In this document: piece by piece, positions 18,153 to 26,819 of the stretch
Layout: the number at the start of each line of letters is the position of its first letter
Position numbering within the stretch: position 1 is the first letter of the stretch
NCBI RefSeq assembly: GCF_001648775.1
Contig: NZ_LVEJ01000018.1
Coordinates: 179,403-243,402, forward strand
Length of the DNA stretch: 64,000 bases
Origin: Pseudomonas fluorescens
GTDB taxonomy: Bacteria; Pseudomonadota; Gammaproteobacteria; Pseudomonadales; Pseudomonadaceae
Direction of reading: 5' to 3'
Notes under the pieces: generated by a model
What the model saw: only the letters and a program-made list of their open reading frames with translations
The model's database searches: none
What the model was told of the DNA's origin: nothing
Made by a program: the position numbers and the translations under genes

Positions 18153-18997
18153 GTGCCCTGACCAAGAAACGCATGGCCCTGTTACCCGGCGAAACCGGCA
18201 AGTTTGCCGGCATCCTTTCCGGCTTCATTCTGCTGTTGGCGGTGTTGCCGATCCTGACCATGATCGTCATGTCGTTCAGCGGTGCGTCGAACCTCGACTT
18301 CCCACCGAGCAGCTACAGCCTGCAATGGTACAAAGCGGCCTGGCACACCTTCGTTTCGCCGGACGCCAGCGACGTGTTGAGCCTCGGTCAGGCCATGGCC
18401 ACCAGTCTGTTGGTGTCGTGCCTGACGATGGTCTTCGCCACGTTGATCGCAGTGCCCGCCGCTTACGCGCTGACCCGTTGCGAGTTCCGTGGCAAAGCCG
18501 TGGCATTGCAACTGATGTCGCTGCCACTGGTGTTTCCGATGGTGGTGTTGGGTCTGGCCTTGTTGCTGGTGTTCGACAGTCTGCCGTTCCACATGACCAC
18601 CTCGCGATTGGTGATTGCCCACGTGATTCTGGCGCTGCCGTTTGTGGTGAAGAACTGCACCGCCGCGATGCTTTCGATCGGCAGTGAAGTCGAAGAAGCG
18701 GCGCGGATGCTCGGCGCCTCGCCATTGCGCGCGATTGTCGATGTGGTGGTGCCGTTGATGAAGTCGGGGATTCTGGCCGGCATGCTGCTGGCGTTCATCG
18801 TCTCGTTCAACGAATTCACCGTGACCTATTTCCTCTACACCATCGACGTCATGACCGTGCCGATCTGGATGTATAGCCGCACCGTGTCATCACTCGACCC
18901 TACCGTGTTCTCGTTTGCCGTGCTGATCGTGCTGATCGACTTCGTCCTGATCTGGGCGCTGGAGAAGCTGGTGGGCGAGGGCGGCGTTTCCTTTTGA
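18149..18997 (+). CDS. ABC transporter permease (PotC-like)
   Basis: 282 residues. Six predicted transmembrane helices starting at FAGILSGFILLLAVLPILTM, with the EAA loop EEAARMLGASPLRAIVDVVV. Start ATG overlaps the preceding stop, indicating translational coupling. Pairs with the previous permease to form the heterodimeric channel. Confidence 0.9.
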   Translation: MSALTKKRMALLPGETGKFAGILSGFILLLAVLPILTMIVMSFSGASNLDFPPSSYSLQWYKAAWHTFVSPDASDVLSLGQAMATSLLVSCLTMVFATLIAVPAAYALTRCEFRGKAVALQLMSLPLVFPMVVLGLALLLVFDSLPFHMTTSRLVIAHVILALPFVVKNCTAAMLSIGSEVEEAARMLGASPLRAIVDVVVPLMKSGILAGMLLAFIVSFNEFTVTYFLYTIDVMTVPIWMYSRTVSSLDPTVFSFAVLIVLIDFVLIWALEKLVGEGGVSF

Positions 18998-19010
18998 TTT
19001 GAGGTGCAAC

Positions 19011-20066
19011 ATGACTGGTCTGATTCTGGAAAACGTCGAGAAATTCTACGGCTCGGCGTGTGCGGTACAAGACGTCAATCTGCATTTGCCGGAAGGCAAA
19101 CTGGTGTGTTTCCTCGGCCCTTCCGGCTGCGGCAAAACCACTTTGCTGCGAATGATCGCCGGGCTGGAAACCCTCACTGGCGGCGAGATACGCCTGGACG
19201 GCGAGGACATCGGCCACACCCCGGCGCACCTGCGCAACTTCGGCATGGTCTTTCAGTCGCTGGCGCTGTTCCCGCACATGACCGTCGGCGAGAACATCGC
19301 CTACCCGCTGAAGTTGCGCGGCGTGAGCAAGGCTGATCAACACAAGCGCGTGGTGGAGTTGCTGGAACTGATCCAGTTGCAGGCGATGATCGATCGTCCG
19401 GTGGCGAAGCTCTCCGGTGGGCAAAGGCAACGCGTGGCAATTGCCCGGGCGATTGCCTCGCACCCGAAAATCCTTCTGCTCGATGAGCCACTGTCGGCGC
19501 TCGACGCCAAGCTGCGTGAGTCGATGCAGGTGGAAATTCGCCAACTGCAACAGCGCCTGAACATCACCACGATCATGGTCACCCACGATCAGCGCGAAGC
19601 GATGACCATGGCCGATATCGTCGTGGTATTGGGCGAGCACAAGGTGCAGCAGATCGGTACGCCGATTGAAATCTATCGGCATCCGGCCAACGAGTTTGTC
19701 GCTGACTTTATCGGCTCGGGCAACATCTTCCCGGCCACCGCATTGGGCGACGGCAAGGTCAGCCTGCCGGGTGGCGATGCGTTGCAAGTGCCGATCTGCA
19801 GCAGCATTGTCGTCGGGCAGAAAGTGAAGATGCTGATTCGCCCCGAAGACCTGCAACTGTCGGCAGCGCAGGCGACGGCGGGGAATCGCTTGCTCGGCAA
19901 GGTGACGTTTGTGCGTGATATCGGCGCGACCATCGAGACCACGGTGGAGTGTTCCGGGGTGACGTTTACCGCGTTGAGTACGCCTTGTCAGGGGATCGGG
20001 TTGGGGATTGGGCATCCGGTGTCGGTGACGTTGCCGGCTGAGGCTTGTCGGGTGTTAGGGGCTTAG
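19011..20066 (+). CDS. ABC transporter ATP-binding protein (PotA-like)
   Basis: 351 residues. Walker A GPSGCGKT (36-43), Q-loop VFQSLALFPHMTVGEN, signature LSGGQRQRVAIARA, Walker B ILLLDEPLSALD and switch histidine VTHDQREAM. After about residue 240 there is a TOBE-type regulatory domain (VKMLIRPEDLQLS), as in PotA/MalK-like ATPases. It follows the second permease by 13 bp, with GAGGTG as the ribosome-binding site, and completes the importer. Confidence 0.92.
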   Translation: MTGLILENVEKFYGSACAVQDVNLHLPEGKLVCFLGPSGCGKTTLLRMIAGLETLTGGEIRLDGEDIGHTPAHLRNFGMVFQSLALFPHMTVGENIAYPLKLRGVSKADQHKRVVELLELIQLQAMIDRPVAKLSGGQRQRVAIARAIASHPKILLLDEPLSALDAKLRESMQVEIRQLQQRLNITTIMVTHDQREAMTMADIVVVLGEHKVQQIGTPIEIYRHPANEFVADFIGSGNIFPATALGDGKVSLPGGDALQVPICSSIVVGQKVKMLIRPEDLQLSAAQATAGNRLLGKVTFVRDIGATIETTVECSGVTFTALSTPCQGIGLGIGHPVSVTLPAEACRVLGA

Positions 20067-20069
20067 GAA

Positions 20070-20298
20070 CCCTCACCCCAACCCTCTCCCGGAGGGAGAG
20101 GGAGCCGACCGAGGTGTCTGGCGCTATCCATCGACCTGAGATATCGAGTCGATTATGGATTCGGCGAAGCAGGCGATATCCGTCGACCTGAGATATCGAG
20201 TCGATTATGGATTCGGCAAAGCACTTTCAGGTCGGAGTACTTCTTCAATATCCCCCAATCAGTCCCCTCTCCCTCTGGGAGAGGGCCAGGGTGAGGGG
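20070..20298. repeat. MITE-like repeat B, with internal tandem duplication
   Basis: Begins CCCTCACCCCAACCCTCTCC and ends with the inverse. The internal motif GACCTGAGATATCGAGTCGA plus TTATGGATTCGGC occurs twice in tandem (from about 20131 and 20182), making this copy some 50 bp longer than repeat A. Confidence 0.8.
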
Positions 20299-20309
20299 CT
20301 TCTAAAAGG

Positions 20310-21239
20310 TCACACCGAAAGCCGCAACCGCGCCAGATCCCGCAACGGCGGCGCACCAAACAGGCGGCTGTACTCACGGCTGAACTGTGACGGACTTTCA
20401 TACCCCACGCGATACCCCGCCGCCGAAGCCTCCAGCCCCTCCGCCAACATCAAGCGCCGCGCTTCCTGCAAACGCAGCTGCTTCTGATACTGCAACGGAC
20501 TCATCGCCGTCATCGCCTTGAAGCGGTGATGCAAGGTCGACACGCTGAGGTTCACTTCCTTGGCCAGATCATCAATGCGCAGTGGCTGCTCGAAGTTGCC
20601 GTTGAGCCATTTGATCGCCTGGCTGATGCGATGGCTCTGACTGTTGGCAATCGCGATTTCATACAAGCGATGCCCCTGCGGACTGCGCAGCAGGCGATAG
20701 AGAATCTCCCGGCGAATCAGCGGCGCGAGCATGGCAATGTCTTTCGGTGCATCGAGCAAACGCGCCAGACGCAGCACCGCATCAAGCATTGAACTGTCGA
20801 TCTGCTCGACATACAAACCACGCCCGGTCGGCCGGGTCGGTACGCCCATCGGACCGGCATCGGCAATCAGTGCGGTGATTTCGGTCGGGTCGATGTCCAG
20901 GCGCACGGCGAGGATCGGATCTTCCGGCGACACGTTGACCACGCGCCCGCTCAACGGCATCGAAACCGACACCACCAGGTAATTCAGCGGGTCGTAATTG
21001 AAGTACTCATCGGCCAGCCGCACCTCTTTACGCCCCTGCGCCATGATGCACAGCGCCGGTTGCGCGAGCACCGGGGCGAAGTCGTGGGACTGGGTGTGGC
21101 GCGACATGAACAGCGAACCGATGGCGGTCTCGTAGCTGCCATCGTCGGTGGTGTTGCGGCGGATGATCGCCGCCAGCTCCGCGCGCTGTTTTTCCATGTC
21201 AGCGGTGGGTTCGGCTTGAAAACGATCGAATGACGTCAT
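20310..21239 (-). CDS. AraC-family transcriptional regulator
   Basis: 309 residues from the ATG at 21239, which has GAGG nine bases upstream. The N-terminal AraC-type ligand domain contains FAPVLAQPALCIMAQGRKEV and YLVVSVSMPLSGRVV. The C-terminal double helix-turn-helix contains IDDLAKEVNLSVSTLHHRFK and GYESPSQFSREYSRLFGAPP. The family often regulates adjacent alcohol or aldehyde metabolism. It is divergent from the ABM-domain gene, with a 338-bp region between. Confidence 0.88.
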   Translation of the reverse strand: MTSFDRFQAEPTADMEKQRAELAAIIRRNTTDDGSYETAIGSLFMSRHTQSHDFAPVLAQPALCIMAQGRKEVRLADEYFNYDPLNYLVVSVSMPLSGRVVNVSPEDPILAVRLDIDPTEITALIADAGPMGVPTRPTGRGLYVEQIDSSMLDAVLRLARLLDAPKDIAMLAPLIRREILYRLLRSPQGHRLYEIAIANSQSHRISQAIKWLNGNFEQPLRIDDLAKEVNLSVSTLHHRFKAMTAMSPLQYQKQLRLQEARRLMLAEGLEASAAGYRVGYESPSQFSREYSRLFGAPPLRDLARLRLSV

Positions 21240-21577
21240 GCACGGCATCCTCGGCAGGGGAGGTGGAATGGAGCAGAGCATATGTTTGTGCAAGCGGCAG
21301 CGGTAGACACATCCTGCGAAATGCTTGCCTGATTCTGCTTGGGCTTATGGGCATGCCCAGCCATAGCAGGACGCAGAGTGGCAAACTTGCTTGATACGCC
21401 GTATGACAACCGTGTGACGCTGTTTTACAGGTTGTTACAGCTTCTGTGTGCAGTCTCGCAGGATTGTGCAACGCGGCGGCAGGATTCGACTAACGGCGAA
21501 GTGTGTGCGGCCCTTAACCTTTGATCCTGTCGCAGCCCGTCCCCCGGCTGCCACGCGACTCCCTGGGAGGGTTGAAC
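21240..21577. other. Divergent intergenic region between AraC and ABM genes
   Basis: No convincing gene. It contains a perfect 12-bp palindrome TGGGCATGCCCA (21348-21359), a candidate operator for the AraC-type regulator, and the GGGAGGG ribosome-binding site of the next gene. Confidence 0.4.
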
Positions 21578-21931
21578 ATGTCCAAGCAGATTCCCGTCAG
21601 TCATATGGCCTTCGTCCGAGCGCGCGCCGGGCGTTCGGCGGAACTCGGTGTACGCCTGAGCGCGTTGATCGATCCGTCCCGCGCCGCCCCCGGTTGCCTG
21701 AGCTTTGCCTTGCAGCATTCGCAGTGTGATCCCGAGTTGTGGCTGGTCTCCGGTTTCTGGAGCAGCCAGCAAATGATGACCAACTATTTCAAAAGCCCGT
21801 CGATGGAAATCTTCGCCGAGCTGGTGCAGGAACTGGTGGTCAACAGCCTCGACTTCCACACCTTCAAGGACGTGTCGGCGGCGCAAGCGCTCGGCCAATG
21901 CCCGGCGCCGGTACACAAACTCGTCGGTTGA
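21578..21931 (+). CDS. Antibiotic biosynthesis monooxygenase (ABM) domain protein
   Basis: 117 residues from the ATG at 21578 behind CCTGGGAGGGTTGAAC. A single ferredoxin-like ABM fold is suggested by the strand-helix pattern: HMAFVRARAGRSAELGVRLS, GCLSFALQHSQCDPELWLVS and a C-terminal FHTFKDVSA. The family includes small quinol/flavin-independent monooxygenases and many proteins of unknown role. No heme or metal ligand set can be pinned down. Adjacent to a small orphan and, convergently, a flavin reductase. Confidence 0.8.
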   Translation: MSKQIPVSHMAFVRARAGRSAELGVRLSALIDPSRAAPGCLSFALQHSQCDPELWLVSGFWSSQQMMTNYFKSPSMEIFAELVQELVVNSLDFHTFKDVSAAQALGQCPAPVHKLVG

Positions 21932-21974
21932 GGGTTTAATGTCCGGCTTATCTGTCTGAGCCGGGATATGTGAC

Positions 21975-22217
21975 ATGGCACGTAAAGAGTTCGAACACTT
22001 CGAAGCAGTTTCCGCAGTCGTCCCCGTCGAGTTGGGCGGCAACAAGGGGTATCACGCGGCAATCGCGGTCAAGGCCCTGGTCGATGGCGGTGCACCACGC
22101 TTTCACAAACTGCTGAATGATCAGGTCTTCCCCGGCGCCATTGCTGCCGATGAAGCGGCCATCAATGAGCTGGATAACCTCAAGGGCGTCACTGAAGACG
22201 CCGAGTTGATCTGGTAA
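21975..22217 (+). CDS. Small conserved-looking cytoplasmic protein, unknown
   Basis: 80 residues, MARKEFEHFEAVSAVVPVEL to the C-terminal EDAELIW. No signal peptide or membrane segment. It is acidic overall with an N-terminal basic patch. It follows the ABM gene by 43 bp and ends 4 bp before the convergent flavin reductase stop. The ribosome-binding site is weak. I do not recognise the family. Confidence 0.6.
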   Translation: MARKEFEHFEAVSAVVPVELGGNKGYHAAIAVKALVDGGAPRFHKLLNDQVFPGAIAADEAAINELDNLKGVTEDAELIW

Positions 22218-22221
22218 CGCG

Positions 22222-22851
22222 TTACGGGTTGGCGCCCGGACGCCACATCTTGAACAGGGCCTCAGGCCCCAGCTGGAAATAATCCGCCGGCCCGCCGCCG
22301 CGCAGAATCGGTTCTGCCGCGGCGGTGTCGTAGATGCCGTCCTTCAACAGCCACTTGGCGATATGCACGGCGACCACTTCGCCGAGGATCAGCCAACTCG
22401 GCACCGTTTCGCCATCGGCGCGCTGCAACTGAATGATCTGCGTGACCTTGCACTCGAAGGACACCGGACTCTCAGCCACCCGTGGCACCGAAATCACCTT
22501 TGACGCGACGGTCGTCAATCCCGCCAATTCAAACTCGTTGACCTGCGGCGCAACCATCGCGCAGCTCTGGTTCATTTGCTCGGCGAGCGGGCGGGTGGCG
22601 AGGTTCCAGACGAATTCGCCGGTCTGCTCGATGTTGTTCAGGCTGTCTTTGCGCCCGACGCTGGAAAAACCAATGATCGGCGGAATGTAGTTGAAGGCGT
22701 TGAAGAAACTGTACGGCGCGAGATTGAGCTGACCGTTGGCATCCTGCGAAGAAATCCAGCCGATCGGGCGCGGACCGACGATGGCGTTGAACGGATCGTG
22801 GGGCAGACCGTGGCCTTTGGCGGGTTCGTAGAAGTGGATGTCATCGGGCAT
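22222..22851 (-). CDS. Flavin reductase family protein (FMN-binding split barrel)
   Basis: 209 residues from the ATG at 22851. Typical segments of the flavin reductase-like family are present: FNAIVGPRPIGWISSQDANG, LNLAPYSFFNAFNYIPPIIG and EFVWNLATRPLAEQMNQ. Such proteins bind FMN and reduce flavin with NAD(P)H for a partner oxygenase, or act as stand-alone reductases. The upstream open frame to 22926 lacks homology. Partner unknown. Confidence 0.88.
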   Translation of the reverse strand: MPDDIHFYEPAKGHGLPHDPFNAIVGPRPIGWISSQDANGQLNLAPYSFFNAFNYIPPIIGFSSVGRKDSLNNIEQTGEFVWNLATRPLAEQMNQSCAMVAPQVNEFELAGLTTVASKVISVPRVAESPVSFECKVTQIIQLQRADGETVPSWLILGEVVAVHIAKWLLKDGIYDTAAAEPILRGGGPADYFQLGPEALFKMWRPGANP

Positions 22852-22952
22852 GGTGGGTGGTCCTGGAGAGGGCTGGATCAAGTGGCCAATAGTGCAAGCA
22901 CACGACGCATATTTCCAGCCGGACACCGATATTCCAGGCTATGAAATTCCCC

Positions 22953-23041
22953 TGTGGGAGCGAGCCTGCTCGCGAAAGCGTCGGGTCAGTTGCATTGATA
23001 TCGCCTGACACGACGTCTTCGCGAGCAAGCTCGCTCCCACA
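22953..23041. repeat. REPIN
   Basis: TGTGGGAGCGAGCCTGCTCG and an inverse copy (CGCGAGCAAGCTCGCTCCCA), 89 bp, between the flavin reductase promoter side and the small repeat protein gene. Confidence 0.9.
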
Positions 23042-23127
23042 GGGTTTGATGTGAACTCAGGAAATTGTCATCCCCCCAGAGATGACTAAGCCCGGCCGAA
23101 GCCGGGCTGTGGGAGGCCTGCTGATTC

Positions 23128-23403
23128 TTAGCTGATGGCAGCCGCAGTACCGGTTTTATCGAAACCATCAGCAGCGACGGTTTTACCCAGGTTGGTCTTG
23201 TCGAAACCATCAGCAGCCACGGCTTTACCAATATTGGTTTTATCAAAACCGTCAGCGGCATAAGTGCCGGTATGGCTGGTTTCGATGGCGGCGCTGGCGC
23301 CGTTGATGAAGTCGGCGGATTTGGTTTTGTCCGAACCGTCGGCGGCGAAGGTGTTGGCGGCCAGCACGGACAGGGTCAGGGCGAGGATCAGTTTGGTTTT
23401 CAT
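23128..23403 (-). CDS. Small secreted protein with tandem ADGFDKT repeats
   Basis: 91 residues from the ATG at 23403. Signal peptide MKTKLILALTLSVLAANTFA with cleavage after TFA (residue 20). The mature part is built from four copies of an ADG(S/F)DKT motif: ADGSDKTK, AADGFDKTNIGKAV, AADGFDKTNLGKTV and AADGFDKTGTAAAI. The last three are spaced 14 residues apart. Asp/Gly-rich short repeats could bind a divalent cation or surface polymer, but no function is known to me. GAGCAACCGAC precedes the start. Likely translocated to the periplasm or surface. Its promoter region is unusually AT-rich. Confidence 0.75.
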   Translation of the reverse strand: MKTKLILALTLSVLAANTFAADGSDKTKSADFINGASAAIETSHTGTYAADGFDKTNIGKAVAADGFDKTNLGKTVAADGFDKTGTAAAIS

Positions 23404-23785
23404 GTCGGTTGCTCCAGATTCGTTGGCGGGTGTGTCTTGCATGGGTTTAATGCTACGCCAACTAAATTGATTAAAAAGCGCAAATTAATGCTAAAAACTA
23501 TCGATTAACTTGATATTAATGGCGGCGCATTCAATTCGCTTTCGTCGTCGGAGCGAGCGTCGCGCAGGTCATCGATCAGGTGATTGCAGAATGCGGGGGC
23601 AGCATTAATTAGCGATTAATCGCTGTGCGGCGGATGTGAGGAATTTTTCATGCGGGTCTGGGTAACGCGGTGACCCCATTCGCGAGCAGGCTCGCTCCCA
23701 CAGGGAAATGCATTCCAAATGTGGGAGCGAGCCTGCTTGCGAAGGGGCCCTCACAGCCACCATTGCAGTGGCTGTGAACACCCGA
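23404..23785. other. AT-rich intergenic region with REP pair
   Basis: No gene seen. From about 23460 to 23520 the sequence is AT-rich (runs such as TTGATTAAAAAGCGCAAATT), far below the window average, and probably carries the promoter of the small secreted protein. A REP pair lies at 23680-23743. Confidence 0.5.
23680..23743. repeat. REP pair, short back-to-back form
   Basis: CGCGAGCAGGCTCGCTCCCA then, after about 17 bp containing CATTCCAA, TGTGGGAGCGAGCCTGCTTG. Orientation is the reverse of the long REPINs (right-hand arm first). The same form occurs at 43842-43904. Confidence 0.85.
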
Positions 23786-25105
23786 TCAGTCAGTCACGAT
23801 GCGCGAATGTTTCTGGGTGTCTTTCATGGTGATGTACACCAGCAACGACACCGCGATGCACGCCGTCACGTACCAGTAGTAACCGGTTTCCATGCCGATG
23901 CTCTTGAACCACAGCGCGATGTATTCGGCGGTGCCGCCGAAGATCGATACGGTCAGTGCGTACGGCAGGCCGACGCCTAGCGCGCGGATTTCGGTCGGGA
24001 ACAATTCAGCTTTCACCACCGCGTTGATCGAGGTGTAGCCGCTGACGATGATCAGCGCTGCCATGATCAGGAAAAACGCGCCCCACCAGCTCTGAATGGT
24101 GTGCAGGGTCATCAGGATCGGCACGGTGAAGATCGTCCCGAGCACGCCGAAGGCGATCAGGATCGGACGACGACCGATCTTGTCCGACAGGCCACCGATG
24201 ATCGGTTGCAGGCACATGAACAGGAACAGCGTGGCGGCGGAAATGGTGGTCGAGTCAGAGATGCTCATGCCGACGGTGTTCACCAGATATTTCTGCATGT
24301 AGGTGGTGTAGGTGTAGAACGCCAGGGTGCCGCCCATGGTCAGGCCGACCACGGTCAACAGCTCTTTGGGGTGGCGCATCAAGGTGCGCATGGCGCTTTC
24401 CCTGGACTTTTCTTTCTTGGTGAACGACTCGGTTTCTTCCATGCCGCGACGCAGGTACAGCGCGACGACCGCACACAGCGCGCCGATGGCGAACGGAATG
24501 CGCCAGCCCCACGCGTACAGCTGTTCAGTGGTCAGCACGTTCTGCAGCACGATCAGTACGCCCAGCGCGATGAGCTGGCCGGAGATCAGGGTCACGTACT
24601 GGAAGCTGGAGAAGAAGCCACGGCGTTCCTTGGTCGCCATCTCCGACAGATAGGTGGCCGAGGTGCCGTACTCGCCGCCGACCGACAGGCCTTGCAGCAG
24701 ACGGGCGAACACCAAGAGGATCGGCGCACCGATGCCGATGGTTTCGTAGTTCGGGCTCAGGGCGATCAGCAGCGAGCCGAAGCACATCAGGTAGACCGAG
24801 GCCATCAGGGCTTTCTTGCGGCCGACCTTGTCGGCGTACAAGCCCATCATCCAGCCACCGATCGGGCGCATCAGAAAGCCGACGGCGAAGATCGCGGCGG
24901 TGTTCATCAATTGTGCGGTGGAGGAGCCGGCGGGGAAAAAGGTCTTGGCGAAGTACAGCGAGAAGGCGGCATACACGTACCAGTCGTACCACTCGACCAT
25001 GTTGCCGACGGAACCGCTGAAGATCGATTTGATCCGGCTGGCGGTGGTTCTTTCTTTGGCGGGCACGGCAGCCGACCCAAGTGGCAGGGCGTTGGAGTTA
25101 TCCAT
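23786..25105 (-). CDS. kgtP: Alpha-ketoglutarate:H+ symporter (MHS-family MFS)
   Basis: 439 residues. The ATG at 25105 is preferred over 25120 because AAGGA lies seven bases before it. Very close to E. coli KgtP by eye: GNMVEWYDWYVYAAFSLYFA, GFLMRPIGGWMMG, ARLLQGLSVGGEYGTSATYL, YTTYMQKYLVNTVGM and KAELFPTEIRALGVGLPYAL. Twelve transmembrane helices expected; the metabolite:H+ symporter motif ADKVGRKKAL is present. It imports 2-oxoglutarate. It lies downstream of a MifR/MifS-type two-component system with a sigma-54 promoter in front of it, matching the P. aeruginosa scheme in which MifRS controls 2-oxoglutarate uptake. Confidence 0.92.
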   Translation of the reverse strand: MDNSNALPLGSAAVPAKERTTASRIKSIFSGSVGNMVEWYDWYVYAAFSLYFAKTFFPAGSSTAQLMNTAAIFAVGFLMRPIGGWMMGLYADKVGRKKALMASVYLMCFGSLLIALSPNYETIGIGAPILLVFARLLQGLSVGGEYGTSATYLSEMATKERRGFFSSFQYVTLISGQLIALGVLIVLQNVLTTEQLYAWGWRIPFAIGALCAVVALYLRRGMEETESFTKKEKSRESAMRTLMRHPKELLTVVGLTMGGTLAFYTYTTYMQKYLVNTVGMSISDSTTISAATLFLFMCLQPIIGGLSDKIGRRPILIAFGVLGTIFTVPILMTLHTIQSWWGAFFLIMAALIIVSGYTSINAVVKAELFPTEIRALGVGLPYALTVSIFGGTAEYIALWFKSIGMETGYYWYVTACIAVSLLVYITMKDTQKHSRIVTD

Positions 25106-25167
25106 TGAAGGATCCTTCATTTAATTGTTTTTGTGGAGCGCGTTGAAACGCAGCCTGCTGGGGCTAT

Positions 25168-25183
25168 AGCAGGAGGTGTGCCA
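25168..25183 (-). promoter_or_regulatory. Sigma-54 (RpoN) promoter for the alpha-ketoglutarate permease
   Basis: On the minus strand, TGGCAC-ACCTC-CTGCT reads as the -24/-12 element (consensus TGGCAC-N5-TTGCW), with only the first base of the -12 box differing. It lies 63 bases before the permease ATG. The neighbouring response regulator has a sigma-54 contact motif (GAFTGA). Confidence 0.8.
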
Positions 25184-25292
25184 ACGGGGGGAGTGCCGGT
25201 TTAGAGGGCGGGACGGGGTTGGGTGGGCGGTTTTATGCCGATTATTTTGGTTTGGTGAGCGGATTTCCGCTCATGGGGATGAAAGTCCAAAG

Positions 25293-25452
25293 CCCCTCAC
25301 CCTAGCCCTCTCCCAGAGGGAGAGGGGACTGACCGAGTGGATTGTTCGAGGTACATCGACCTGAGATATCGAGTCGAACTCAGGTTTGAAAAGCACGAAG
25401 ATCGGCTCCCTTTCCCCTCGCCCCCTTGGGGGAGAGGGCTGGGGTGAGGGGG
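25293..25452. repeat. MITE-like repeat C with CCCTCACCC terminal inverted repeats
   Basis: Begins CCCCTCACCCTAGCCCTCTC and ends with GGCTGGGGTGAGGGG. The interior has GTACATCGACCTGAGATATC and GAGTCGAACTCAGG. With the sigma-54 promoter it fills most of the 385-bp gap between the permease and mifR; no gene is seen there. Confidence 0.8.
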
Positions 25453-25490
25453 GGAAAGATTTCAGCCACAGCGAAAATCCCAAGCCCTAC

Positions 25491-26819
25491 TCACTCGGCC
25501 AAAAACATCTCCCGACTCAACCCATGCCGCTGCAGCTTTTCATTGAACGTGCGGCGTGGCAGTTGCAACTCTTCAAGCACCGCTTTCACATCGCCCTTGT
25601 GCCGGGTCAATGCCGCGCGCAAACACTGCGCTTCAAAGGCCTCCTGCTGCGCCGCCAGCGACTGGCCCGGATCAATCCCCGATGGCGGTTCATCCAGCCC
25701 TAAAACCTGGCGTTCGGCAACGTTGGCCAGTTCGCGGACGTTGCCTGGCCAGTCATGGCTGAGCAGGTGACTCAACTGCGCGCCACTCAACGGCGGGAAC
25801 GTACGGCCCAAACGCTGAGCAGCACTCTGGGCAAAGTTTTCGAACAACAACGGAATGTCTTCGCGGCGCTCACGCAGCGGCGGCAGACGCAGTTCGGCGA
25901 CGTTCAGGCGGTACGCCAGGTCTTCGCGAAAACGTCCGGCGCGGGCCTCGTCGAGCAGGTCGGGTTTGGTCGCTGCGACAATGCGCAGGTCGACGCGAAT
26001 GCTCTGGTTCGAGCCGAGGCGTTCAAGCTTCTGCTCCTGCAACACGCGCAGCAGTTTCACCTGTTGGGCCAGCGGCATGCTTTCGATTTCATCGAGAAAC
26101 AGCGTGCCGCCGTCGGCGTATTCGAGTTTGCCGATACGCTTGCCCGAGGCGCCGGTGAACGCGCCGCTTTCATGCCCGAACAGCTCGGCCTCGAACAACT
26201 GTTCCGGGATCGCCGCGCAGTTCAGGGCGACAAAGGGCTTGTCCGCACGCGGGCCAAAATCATGCAGGCAACGCGCGACCAACTCTTTGCCGCTACCGGT
26301 CTCCCCTCGGATCAACACATTCACCGGCAGCGCCGCCAGATCCAGCACCTGTCGGCGCAAGGTCTGCAAGCCACGGGACACACCAAGCAGCGTCGCATCC
26401 AGTTTGGCGCGGTTGTCGGCCTGTTCGTGCAGGGCGCGGTTTTCCAGCACCAGGCGACGCTTTTCCAGCGCCCGGCGCAGGCTGCCGAGCAGGGTTTCCG
26501 GGCTGAACGGTTTTTCCAGAAAGTCGTAGGCGCCATCGCGCATGGCTTCGACGGCCATCGGCACATCGCCATGGCCGGTCAGCAGAATCACTGGCAGATC
26601 AGCATCGCGTTTCTGCACTTCGGCCAATAACGCCAGCCCGTCCATACCCGGCATGCGCACGTCACTGAGGATCACCCCGGCGAAATGCGCGGGCAGGGCG
26701 GCGAGGCATTCTTCGGCGCGGCTGAACAGCTGCACCTCGAACCCCGACAGGCTCAGCCACTGTTCGACGGCGTTGCGAATGCTGCTTTCGTCATCGACCA
26801 CCATCACCGAATTGAGCAT
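25491..26819 (-). CDS. mifR: Sigma-54-dependent response regulator (MifR/DctD type)
   Basis: 442 residues. Receiver domain with phosphorylation site D53 (VILSDVRMPGMDG). AAA+ domain with Walker A GETGSGKE (172-179) and sigma-54 contact loop GAFTGA (219-224), followed by a Fis-type C-terminal helix-turn-helix (about 395-435). It activates RpoN promoters when phosphorylated. The length and its position beside an alpha-ketoglutarate permease point to MifR, which in P. aeruginosa controls 2-oxoglutarate use. The related C4-dicarboxylate regulator DctD is the alternative. Its ATG overlaps the kinase stop by one base (TGATG). Confidence 0.85.
   Translation of the reverse strand: MLNSVMVVDDESSIRNAVEQWLSLSGFEVQLFSRAEECLAALPAHFAGVILSDVRMPGMDGLALLAEVQKRDADLPVILLTGHGDVPMAVEAMRDGAYDFLEKPFSPETLLGSLRRALEKRRLVLENRALHEQADNRAKLDATLLGVSRGLQTLRRQVLDLAALPVNVLIRGETGSGKELVARCLHDFGPRADKPFVALNCAAIPEQLFEAELFGHESGAFTGASGKRIGKLEYADGGTLFLDEIESMPLAQQVKLLRVLQEQKLERLGSNQSIRVDLRIVAATKPDLLDEARAGRFREDLAYRLNVAELRLPPLRERREDIPLLFENFAQSAAQRLGRTFPPLSGAQLSHLLSHDWPGNVRELANVAERQVLGLDEPPSGIDPGQSLAAQQEAFEAQCLRAALTRHKGDVKAVLEELQLPRRTFNEKLQRHGLSREMFLAE

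Noticed and set aside
24101..25108. A 335-codon plus-strand open frame opposite the alpha-ketoglutarate permease
   Set aside because: His/Gly/Gln-rich translation without a domain; the opposite strand matches KgtP over its full length.
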